From the NCBI GenBank assembly GCA_963833115.1, contig CAWHWS010000002.1, forward strand, positions 992,001-1,056,000: a DNA stretch of 64,000 bases, written 5' to 3'. This DNA comes from Hasllibacter sp963833115. Lineage in GTDB: Bacteria; Pseudomonadota; Alphaproteobacteria; Rhodobacterales; Rhodobacteraceae. Position 1 is the first letter of the stretch. Each line of letters begins with the position of its first letter. A model generated the notes under the pieces. That model searched no databases, was not told the origin of the DNA, and saw only the letters and a program-made list of their open reading frames with translations. Below, piece after piece: positions 47,909-55,364 of this stretch. The translations under genes and the position numbers were made by a program.

Positions 47909-49758
47909 CGTCCCCGCCCGACCGGGCGATGCCCGCCGAGGCGCCGCTCGAGCATCCCGTGCAGGACCTGCGCCGCGTGCCCGCCGCCCGCGCGCCGGGA
48001 GCGGTCGGATCCGGGCCGCGCGGAGCCCGCCTCTGGCGCGCCGCCATCTTCGCGCCGGCCGCGATCCTGACCGTGTCCCTGATCGCCACCTTCGCCGACG
48101 GGCTGGCCCCGGGCGGCCTGACCTGGACCGAGGTGGTGCTCCTGGCGCTCCTGGGGGTCACCTTCTTCTGGATCGCCCTGGCGGCGAGCACCGCGGCGGG
48201 CGGGCTCGCGCGCCTCCTCCTGCGCGGCGCGGCGCTGGGCACCGGCGGCGCCCCCATGACGGTCGCCCTCCTCGTGCCCATCCACAAGGAGGCGCCCTGG
48301 GAGGTGCTCGGCAACGTCTCCGCGATGGCCGCCGACCTGCGCGCCGGCCACGACTGGACGATCTACGTCCTGTCGGACACGCCCGCCGGGCCGCTCGCGG
48401 AGCAGGAGGAACGGGCCGTGCGCGCCTTGAACGCCCGGCTCGCCGAGGGCGAGCGCGTCCACTACAGGCGCCGGCCGCGCAACGAGGCCGCCAAGACCGG
48501 CAACATCGCCGACTGGCTCACCCGCTGGGGCGGCGCCCACGAGGCGTTCGTGGTGCTCGACGCCGACAGCCTGATGACCGGCGCGGCCCTGCAGGCCCTC
48601 GCGGACGCGATGGCGCGCGATCCGAACGCGGGCCTCGTCCAGTCGCTGCCGCGCCTGATCGGCGGCACGACCCTCTTCGCCCGGCTGCAGGAGTTCGCCA
48701 GCGCCGTCTACGGCGTCCCGTTGGCCGAGGGGCTGGCCGGCTGGTCCGACCGGGCGGGCAACTACTGGGGCCATAACGCGATCATCCGCACGCGCGCCTT
48801 CGCCGAGGCGGCCGGCCTGCCCCGGATGCCGTCGCTGCGGGGGCAGGGCGGGCTCATCCTCTCCCACGACTTCGTCGAGGCGGGGCTCCTGCGCCGCGCC
48901 GGCTGGGGCGTGCTCTTCGAGCCCGGCGTGCCGGGCAGCTTCGAGGCGCCGCCCGCCACCTTGGTGGACTTCGCGATCCGCGACCGCCGCTGGTGCCATG
49001 GCAACCTGCAGCACCTCGCGCTCCTGGGCACGCGCGGCCTGCACCCGGTGAGCCGGTTCCACCTCCTGAGCGGGGCGTTCGCCTATCTCATGTCGCCGCT
49101 CTGGCTCGCGCTCCTCGCGATCTGGGCCGTGGTTGGCAATGGCGGGGACAGCGTGATCCTCTATTTCTCGGCCGAGAACCCGGTCTATCCGGTCTGGCCC
49201 GAGATGGGCGGCGCCGGCGGTCCGGGGACGCTCCTCTTCATGTACGGGATGCTGCTCGCGCCCAAGCTCATGGGCGCGGCGGCCCTGCCGCTCACGCGCA
49301 CGCCGTTGGCCGACCTGGGCGGGCCGCTGCGCTTCGCGGGCTCGATGCTGGCGGAGGTCGCGGCTTCGGTCGCGGTCGCGCCGATCACCATGGTCCAGCA
49401 GGCGCTGTCGGTCGGCCGCACGTTCCTGGGCCTGCGCCCCGGGTGGCGCCCGGCGGCCCGCGGCGGCACGCGGCTCGGCTGGCGCGCGCTCCTGCGGTTC
49501 CACGCGGCCGAGACGGCGCTCGGTGCGATCCTCAGCGCGGGGATGGTGGTCGGCGCGGTGTCGATCTGGCTCGCGCCGATCGCCTGGAGCCTGCTGCTCG
49601 CCGTGCCGATCAGCCGGGCCTCGGGGGTCGACGTCTCCCGCGGCGTCCTCGGCTCCGCCCTTCGCACCGCCGATGCCGAGCCGACGATCCTGCGCGAGGC
49701 CCGCCTGCGTCAGGGCGAGTTGCGCGCCATCCTCGCGGCTCCCGAGGCCGGGGCCTGA
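47905..49758 (+). CDS. opgH: glucan glucosyltransferase OpgH/MdoH
   Basis: A 617-residue inner-membrane family-2 glycosyltransferase that polymerises glucose from UDP-glucose. Two N-terminal hydrophobic segments are followed by the GT-A domain with VPIHKEAPWEV, NEAAKTGNIADWL, VLDADSLM (DxD), HDFVEAGL and the RRWCHGNLQH motif (the QxxRW-equivalent), then five or so membrane helices. It is shorter than E. coli OpgH (847), mainly at both ends. The ATG at 47905 overlaps the opgG stop in an ATGA. ATG 47896 is an in-frame alternative. Confidence 0.92.
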   Translation: MTSPPDRAMPAEAPLEHPVQDLRRVPAARAPGAVGSGPRGARLWRAAIFAPAAILTVSLIATFADGLAPGGLTWTEVVLLALLGVTFFWIALAASTAAGGLARLLLRGAALGTGGAPMTVALLVPIHKEAPWEVLGNVSAMAADLRAGHDWTIYVLSDTPAGPLAEQEERAVRALNARLAEGERVHYRRRPRNEAAKTGNIADWLTRWGGAHEAFVVLDADSLMTGAALQALADAMARDPNAGLVQSLPRLIGGTTLFARLQEFASAVYGVPLAEGLAGWSDRAGNYWGHNAIIRTRAFAEAAGLPRMPSLRGQGGLILSHDFVEAGLLRRAGWGVLFEPGVPGSFEAPPATLVDFAIRDRRWCHGNLQHLALLGTRGLHPVSRFHLLSGAFAYLMSPLWLALLAIWAVVGNGGDSVILYFSAENPVYPVWPEMGGAGGPGTLLFMYGMLLAPKLMGAAALPLTRTPLADLGGPLRFAGSMLAEVAASVAVAPITMVQQALSVGRTFLGLRPGWRPAARGGTRLGWRALLRFHAAETALGAILSAGMVVGAVSIWLAPIAWSLLLAVPISRASGVDVSRGVLGSALRTADAEPTILREARLRQGELRAILAAPEAGA

Positions 49759-49771
49759 CGCGCGGCGCCGT

Positions 49772-50611
49772 TCAGCCGCCCTCGGCCAGCCCCTCGAACC
49801 AGTCCAGCGTCGCCTCGGCCCAGCCGCGCGGGACCGCGTGACCACCGTCGAACAGGACCAGCTCCAGCGCCGTGCCGGCATCGCATTCCTCCCAGCGGCG
49901 CATCCAGCGCGGAGGCGTCCCCTCGCCGGTCTCGAACGCGTCGGCGCGGTGGTTGTCGCAGCCGTTGACGGCGCGCCAGATCTGCATCGCCTGGAAGACG
50001 TCCCCCTGCTCGAAGCCCGATCCGACCTCGCGCCCCTCGAGCGGCACGGTCCGGTCGCGCCAGCCATGGACGTGGCGCAGGCGGACGGGTCCGGCGCAGG
50101 CCTCGGGATGCGGGCGCCAGAACGCGCCGCCGACCGGCACGTAGCCGGCGAACGCCTCGGGGCGCGCGCAGGCGAAGTAGCTGGCCATCGACCCGCCGAT
50201 CGAGAACCCGCCGAGGAGGGCGCGTGCCGGGTCGAGCCCGTGATCGGCGACCGCCGCCTCCAGCACGTCCTCGATGAAGGCGATCTCGTCGCGCGGGCCG
50301 GGGCGGTCGGGGTGGAAGCTCCAGCCGCGCCCGCCGCGCCCGTCCCGAGGGGTGCCGTCCGGGGCCAGGAACGCCCAGCCCCGCGCGTTGGCGGCGCTCG
50401 CGATCCCCATGTTCTCGACCATGCCCTCGCCGCTGGAGCCCCAGCCGTGAAGGAACACGAGCACCGGAACGGGGCCGTCCGTCTCGGCCGGCATGGCGAG
50501 GTGATAGGTTCCGCCGGGCGCCCGGCACGGCCCCTCGGCGGCGGCGCAGGCGGCGAGGGCGGGGCCGCCGGCGCAGATCGCGGCGGCGAGGGCCGCGGCG
50601 CGCGCCCTCAC
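49772..50611 (-). CDS. exported alpha/beta hydrolase (LpqC/PHB depolymerase-like esterase)
   Basis: A 279-residue secreted serine hydrolase. The N-terminus is a signal peptide ending in ALAAC, which fits a lipobox, so it may be a lipoprotein. The hydrolase core has FLHGWGSSGEG (oxyanion hole), the nucleophile elbow GFSIGGS (about S137) and the catalytic His in GGHAVP (about H258). The family includes feruloyl esterases, PHB depolymerases and LpqC. The GTG start at 50611 overlaps the stop of the upstream rhodanese gene in a GTGA. The substrate is unknown. Confidence 0.8.
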   Translation of the reverse strand: MRARAAALAAAICAGGPALAACAAAEGPCRAPGGTYHLAMPAETDGPVPVLVFLHGWGSSGEGMVENMGIASAANARGWAFLAPDGTPRDGRGGRGWSFHPDRPGPRDEIAFIEDVLEAAVADHGLDPARALLGGFSIGGSMASYFACARPEAFAGYVPVGGAFWRPHPEACAGPVRLRHVHGWRDRTVPLEGREVGSGFEQGDVFQAMQIWRAVNGCDNHRADAFETGEGTPPRWMRRWEECDAGTALELVLFDGGHAVPRGWAEATLDWFEGLAEGG

Positions 50612-51099
50612 GCCCCGGCCTCCCGCGCGGTCACGACGGGCAACCCGCGGGCGAGCCATCCCGGCCCCGCGGACGATCCCAGCATCCCCTCGGGCACGTC
50701 GATCACGTCGTCGATCCCCGCGGCCGCCATCGCCGCGACCGTCCGGCGCGAGCGTACGCCCCGCGCGCAGATCACGGCGACCGGACGCGCTCCGCCGGCG
50801 GCCGCGGCGCGCAGCGCGGAGGCGAAGTCGTCCCGTCGCATGTCGATGGGCACCGCGCCCTCGGGCACGCCGGTGGCGGCCCACTCCTCGGGCCGCCGGA
50901 TGTCGACGATCACGATCTCCCCATTGCTCGCCGCGCGATGCGCCTCGGCGGGGGTGAGGGTGCCGGCAGCCCCGGCGGCGGCGGTGCGGCTCGCGAACCG
51001 CCACCCGCCCGCGCCGGCCACGGCGAGCGTCGCGGCGCCGGCCCCCGCCAGGACGAAGGCCCGGCGCCCGATCGGGGCGGATGCGGCGGTGTCGGTCAT
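50608..51099 (-). CDS. Tat-exported rhodanese-like sulfurtransferase
   Basis: A 163-residue protein with a twin-arginine signal (IGRRAFVLAGAGAATLAVAG) and one rhodanese domain: VIVDIRRPEEWAATGVPEGAV and the active loop CARGVRS with catalytic Cys at about residue 111. It should act in the periplasm on sulfur transfer or redox chemistry of an unknown partner. The ATG at 51099 has GGAGG seven bases upstream; the longer frame would hide the Tat signal. It is translationally coupled to the downstream esterase. Confidence 0.85.
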   Translation of the reverse strand: MTDTAASAPIGRRAFVLAGAGAATLAVAGAGGWRFASRTAAAGAAGTLTPAEAHRAASNGEIVIVDIRRPEEWAATGVPEGAVPIDMRRDDFASALRAAAAGGARPVAVICARGVRSRRTVAAMAAAGIDDVIDVPEGMLGSSAGPGWLARGLPVVTAREAGA

Positions 51100-51158
51100 G
51101 GCGGGCCTCCGGGAAGGGCTGTCCCGGGGGCATGCCACGGCGCGACCGGGCGCCCCAA

Positions 51159-53237
51159 TCAACTCGCGGTGAGTCGCCCGGGCACCCCGAGGGCCGCCAG
51201 TGCCGCATCCTCGAGCGCGTCGCCCGCCAGCGCGCCGGACGCGGGGATGAGCAAGCTGCGGCCGCGTCGTTTCACGGGGCCCGCCGCCGCCTCCACGGCG
51301 GCGATCCGCGCGTCCAGGCCCGGGTCCTCGAGCGCGAAGTCGGCGAGCGTCAGGACCACGCCCTTCGGCCCGGCCTTCGCCTCGGTCACCCCGGCGCGGC
51401 GGCAGGCGAGGCGCCGGCGGGCGGCGCGGCGCAGCGCCTCGATGCCCGGCGCGTCGTCCCCGCCCTTCGCCGGTCCGCCCGTCGCCTCGTCCAGGGCGGC
51501 GAGCGCGTCCGCGAGGTCGTCGTCGCTCTCCGCGCGCATCAGGAGGGCGTAGAGCGCGATGCGCGCGTCCGGATGCTCCGGGGCGCCGTCCGGCAGGCGG
51601 CCGGCATCGTTGACATGGACATAGGTCTCCTCGAGCGGCGGCAGGTCCTCTCCGGTCGTCCGCCGCATGGCGCGGTCGCTCAAATGCCGGTGCAGGCCGA
51701 TCCCCAGGCGCGCGAGGTGCCCGGCCTGATCGTCGCTCCCGATCCGCCCGGCGCCTCGGGCGCCCATGTCCTGATGCGAGAGCGCGATGCCGGCGCCGAC
51801 CGCGCAGGCCGCCTCCCAGGCGGCGAGGCGCGCGCGGGCGGCGGCCCCGATCCGGCGCGGCACGAAGGCGATGGCCCGCCCCTCCGACCCGCCCCGCCCG
51901 ACGCGGCCGCGCAACTGGTGCAATTGCGCGAGGCCGAGGCGGTTGGCGTTTAGGATGGCCATCGTCCCGGCCTCCGGCACGTCGATGCCGTTCTCCACGA
52001 TCGTGGTCGACAGCAGGACCTCCGCGGTGCCGCCGGCGAAGGCGCGCAGGGCGGCGGCCACGTCCTCGTCCGGCATCCGGCCATGGGCGATGGCGAGCGT
52101 GAGGCCGGGCGCCTCGGCGCGGATCGCGGCCTCGGCGGCGGGCAGGTCGGCGATGCGCGGCGCGACGACGAAGGACCGGCCGCCACGCGCCGCCTCGGTC
52201 AGGAGGGCGGCGCCGAGCGCCCTGTCCGAGCGCTCCGCGATGCGGGTCGCGACGGGCGCGCGCACGCGCGGCGCGGTCACGATGGCGGAGACCTCCATCA
52301 GGCCGGATTCCGCCGCCGCCATCGTCCGGGGGATCGGCGTGGCCGAGAGGCCGAGGAGGTGGCAGTCCGTCGCGAGCCGGCGCAACGCGCGCTTCTGCGC
52401 CGCGCCGAACCGATGCTCCTCGTCGATGACGACGAGCCGGAGGTCGGCGTAGCGCGTCCCCCCGGCGGCGAGGGCATGGGTGCCGACGCCGATCGCCGCG
52501 CCCTCGCGCAGGGCCCGGCGCGCCTCGTCCGGGTCCTCGGAGAGGCCGGACAGCTCGACGATCTCGATCCCCGGCAGGCGCCGACGCAACGTCTCCGCGT
52601 GTTGGCGCGCCAGGATCGTCGTCGGCGCCGCGAGGATCGCCTGGCCGCCGGCGAGGGCCACGGCCGCCATCGCCCTGAGCGCGACCTCGGTCTTTCCGAA
52701 GCCGACGTCGCCGATAACGACGCGCTCGATCAGGCGCCCGCCGCGCAGGCCGTCGAGCACGGCGTCCACGGCCGCGGCCTGGTCGGGAGTGAGGTCATGG
52801 CCGAACCCCTCCGCGACGCGCGCCATCGCGGCGTCGTCCCAGACCACGGGGGCGGGCCTGGCGGCGCGGCGCTCCGCGAGGCGCGCGGCGATGCGGGCCG
52901 CGTCCTCCTCGAGCGCGCGCATGGCCTCGCCCCGGCGCGCGGTCCAATCCCCGCCCTTCAACGCGTCCAGCGGCGTGCCCGGCGTCCAGGGCCCGTAGCG
53001 CCAGACGCGGGTCAGCTCGGCGACGGGCACCAGGAGCGCCTCGTCCTCCGCGAAGGTCAGGCGCAGGAAGTCCCGGGTGCCGAGCGGGCCGTCCACGGCC
53101 TCGAGCGCGGTGAGCCGGGCGATCCCGTGGTCGAGATGGAGCACCGCCTCGCCGAGGACCGGATGGTCCCGCCCGAACGGATCGATCGTGGCGACACGGT
53201 CCGGATGGAGCTCTGGGGGAGGGGCTGGGGATGGCAT
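51159..53237 (-). CDS. short Mfd-like (TRCF-related) DEAD/DEAH helicase with a CarD/RID domain
   Basis: A 692-residue helicase related to transcription-repair coupling factor Mfd. Residues about 20-100 are a RID/CarD-like RNA-polymerase-interaction domain (VLHLDHGIARL). The SF2 translocase core follows (GDVGFGKTEVALRA, VVIDEEHRFGAAQKRAL, LSATPIPRTM, STTIVENGIDVPEAG, QLRGRVGRGG). A C-terminal TRCF-like domain (about 540-640) ends the protein. The UvrB-homology half of full Mfd (about 1150 residues) is absent, so UvrA recruitment is unlikely. The ATG at 53237 is preferred over TTG 53249; no clear ribosome site is visible. Confidence 0.85.
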   Translation of the reverse strand: MPSPAPPPELHPDRVATIDPFGRDHPVLGEAVLHLDHGIARLTALEAVDGPLGTRDFLRLTFAEDEALLVPVAELTRVWRYGPWTPGTPLDALKGGDWTARRGEAMRALEEDAARIAARLAERRAARPAPVVWDDAAMARVAEGFGHDLTPDQAAAVDAVLDGLRGGRLIERVVIGDVGFGKTEVALRAMAAVALAGGQAILAAPTTILARQHAETLRRRLPGIEIVELSGLSEDPDEARRALREGAAIGVGTHALAAGGTRYADLRLVVIDEEHRFGAAQKRALRRLATDCHLLGLSATPIPRTMAAAESGLMEVSAIVTAPRVRAPVATRIAERSDRALGAALLTEAARGGRSFVVAPRIADLPAAEAAIRAEAPGLTLAIAHGRMPDEDVAAALRAFAGGTAEVLLSTTIVENGIDVPEAGTMAILNANRLGLAQLHQLRGRVGRGGSEGRAIAFVPRRIGAAARARLAAWEAACAVGAGIALSHQDMGARGAGRIGSDDQAGHLARLGIGLHRHLSDRAMRRTTGEDLPPLEETYVHVNDAGRLPDGAPEHPDARIALYALLMRAESDDDLADALAALDEATGGPAKGGDDAPGIEALRRAARRRLACRRAGVTEAKAGPKGVVLTLADFALEDPGLDARIAAVEAAAGPVKRRGRSLLIPASGALAGDALEDAALAALGVPGRLTAS

Positions 53238-53370
53238 GGCCGCGCCCAACGCGCACGGCGCGAGGGGGGTCCATGTCTGCCGGCACGTCGGGGGCCGGGT
53301 CGGCCCGGCCCTGGAATCTGCGTCCGGCGCCGCGAGGGCGCCGGACGCGGGTCGATCGGAAACGGACCGA

Positions 53371-53637
53371 TCAGTTGCCCATCACGATGGCTTCGATGCG
53401 CTCGGCGACTTCGCTCTCTTCCTCGGTCGAGTTCGCGATCCCGATGATCTGGGCGAGCTGGCCGACCGTGAGCATCGAGACGTTGGCGTTGATGTTGTAC
53501 GTGTCGAGGATGTTGTCCACGTTCGCCTCGAGCATGGAGAAGCTCTCCTGCATGTCGGCGGGCGTCATCATGTCGGTCTGGGCCATCGCGGAGAGCGGGG
53601 CCAGGGCGATGGCGGCAACGGTGATGATGGTCTTCAT
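53371..53637 (-). CDS. small exported protein of unknown function
   Basis: An 88-residue protein with a clear signal peptide (MKTIITVAAIALAPLSAMA, cut before Gln20). The mature part of about 69 residues is acidic and polar (MMTPADMQESFSMLEANVDN, then ANVSMLTVGQLAQIIGIANS and a Glu-rich end), has no Cys and looks helical. Base composition is lower in GC than the neighbours. AAAGGA eight bases before the ATG supports the start. A short hairpin (53660-53673) sits in the leader. I do not recognise the family. Confidence 0.75.
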   Translation of the reverse strand: MKTIITVAAIALAPLSAMAQTDMMTPADMQESFSMLEANVDNILDTYNINANVSMLTVGQLAQIIGIANSTEEESEVAERIEAIVMGN

Positions 53638-54036
53638 TTGGTCGTCCTTTCAGGTCGTCGAGTGCGGACACTCACGGAGTAGATAGCGCACGAACGGCGC
53701 GCTGGCATCAAGTCTAGCCACAAAACCACGGGGGTTGGGAGCCAATAATGCTTGATGGGCCTGACATAATCGGGCCTTACGGCTCCGCCCACCCCCCAGA
53801 CGGCCGCCAGAGCCCGCATGAGGCCAGATGTCATCGCATGACGGCGTCGCGGGGGGGTGCGGGCGCTCCCCGCGGGCGGCGCGCGGCGGCCCGGCGCCGC
53901 CCGCGGGGGGCGCGCGCCGGGGTCGATTCGCGCGCGCCGCGCCCGCGCCGGTGGACAACGGCGCGGCCGCGGGCCACCTTGCGCACCGTCGCGCGCACCC
54001 TCTCCCCGCACCCGATCGGACCCCATCCGCCCCGCC
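53638..54036. other. 399-base intergenic region between the small exported protein and pqiA
   Basis: No gene is supported here. The part nearest the small exported gene (53638-53780) is relatively AT-rich and should hold its promoter. It contains a 5-bp hairpin GAGTG/CACTC with a 4-base loop (53660-53673) and a 7-base inverted repeat CATCAAG/CTTGATG (53706-53712 and 53751-53757). The rest (53820-54036) is extremely GC-rich with no clear promoter for the pqi operon. Confidence 0.5.
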
Positions 54037-54708
54037 ATGACACAGCCCGTCCGCACCGCCACGCCCCCCGACCTCGTCGCATGCCCCAAATGCGACGCGC
54101 TGCAGCATGTCGCGGTCCTGCCGGAGCGCGGCGCCCGGGTGCGCTGCGTGCGGTGCGCCAGCGTGCTGATCGAGCCGGCGCGCTTCGCCGTCGCGCACGT
54201 GCTCATGCTGTCGGCCTCGGTCCTGATCCTGATGGCCGGGGTGGTGACGCTGCCCTTCATCTCCATCCACACGAACGGGCTGGCGAACCGCAGCTCGGTG
54301 CTGGACGCGGCGCTCGCCTTCTCCGGGGGGCCGATGGCGGTCCTGGCCGGCGCGGTGCTGGCGCTTATCGTGCTGGTGCCGGCGGCGCGCGCGGCCCTGA
54401 CCCTGTACGCGCTCGGCCCGATGGCCATGGGGCGCCCGCCCCTGCGCCACGCCCGCGCGGCCTTCGCGCTCGACGAGGACCTCAAGCCCTGGTCGATGGC
54501 GGAGATCTTCGTGATCGGCGTCGCGGTCGCGATGGTGAAGATCGCCTCCCTCGCCACGATCGAGCTCGGGCCCGCGTTCTGGCTCTTCGGGGCGCTGGTG
54601 CTCGTCTCGGTGCTCCAGGACAACTCGATCGACCGGTGGTCGATCTGGAAGGCGCTCGAGACGCCCCCCGAGGGCCGGCCCGCACCGGCGGTCGGCTCCC
54701 GGGCGTGA
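54037..54708 (+). CDS. PqiA-like membrane protein, first half-size subunit
   Basis: A 223-residue inner-membrane protein with the paraquat-inducible protein A domain. It starts with a zinc ribbon (ACPKCDALQHV and VRCVRCASV) followed by four hydrophobic segments (about 52-75, 95-120, 153-172, 176-196) and the family motif EDLKPWSMAEIFVIGVAVA. E. coli PqiA carries two such units in one 417-residue chain, while here they are separate genes joined by a GTGA overlap. It likely helps the PqiB needle shuttle lipids between membranes. Confidence 0.85.
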   Translation: MTQPVRTATPPDLVACPKCDALQHVAVLPERGARVRCVRCASVLIEPARFAVAHVLMLSASVLILMAGVVTLPFISIHTNGLANRSSVLDAALAFSGGPMAVLAGAVLALIVLVPAARAALTLYALGPMAMGRPPLRHARAAFALDEDLKPWSMAEIFVIGVAVAMVKIASLATIELGPAFWLFGALVLVSVLQDNSIDRWSIWKALETPPEGRPAPAVGSRA

Positions 54709-55364
54709 GCGCCGGGGGAGTCGCGGGCGCGGTGACGGCGCGCTCGGCGGGCATGGTCGGATGCCGGCGCTGCTCCTCGGTCTGGCCCCGGGGGCGGGAG
54801 CGGTGCGCGCGTTGCGGCCAGGCCCTGCGGAGCCGCGACCCGCTGGCGCTGCAGAAGGTCGCGGCGTGGTGGATCGCCGGGGTGATCGCCTACGTGCCCG
54901 CCAACCTCTATCCGATGCTCAACTCCCGCCTCCTCTTCGAGGTGCACGAATCGACCATCGTCGGCGGCGCGGTGGAGCTCGCCCTGGGCGGCGCGTGGTT
55001 CGTCGCCGGCATCATCCTGCTTGCGAGCGTCGGCATCCCGGTGGCCAAGTTCGTCGCCATCGCCTGGCTCGCGAACGCCGTGCGCCGCGCCAAGGCCGAG
55101 GACGCGCCCACCATGTCCAAGCGGCTCCACATCTACGAGGTGGTCGAGTTCGTCGGCCGCTGGTCGATGATCGACATCTTCGTCGTCGCGATCACCGCCG
55201 CGCTGGTGCAGCTCAACGCGGTCGTCTCGATCACGCCCGGGCCGGCGGCGCTGGCCTTCGCGCTCTCGGTGGTGTTCACCATGCTCTCGGCGCGGGCGTT
55301 CGACCCGCGGCAGATCTGGGACGGGGCCGGCGACGGCCGCGCGCCCGAGGGGGCAGGGACATGA
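54705..55364 (+). CDS. PqiA-like membrane protein, second half-size subunit
   Basis: A 219-residue inner-membrane protein, the counterpart of the second PqiA unit. It has its own zinc ribbon (GCRRCSSVW and CARCGQAL), then SRDPLALQKVAAWWIAG, IPVAKFVAIAWLAN and YEVVEFVGRWSMIDIFVVAI, the core PqiA motif, with four membrane segments. The GTG start at 54705 overlaps the preceding stop; the product is complete, so this is a gene split and not a frameshift. Its stop overlaps pqiB in an ATGA. Confidence 0.85.
   Translation: MSAGGVAGAVTARSAGMVGCRRCSSVWPRGRERCARCGQALRSRDPLALQKVAAWWIAGVIAYVPANLYPMLNSRLLFEVHESTIVGGAVELALGGAWFVAGIILLASVGIPVAKFVAIAWLANAVRRAKAEDAPTMSKRLHIYEVVEFVGRWSMIDIFVVAITAALVQLNAVVSITPGPAALAFALSVVFTMLSARAFDPRQIWDGAGDGRAPEGAGT

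Noticed and set aside
54037..55364. pqiA as a single gene with a frameshift
   Set aside because: Each half has its own start, zinc ribbon and full set of membrane segments, and they overlap by the GTGA coupling common here.
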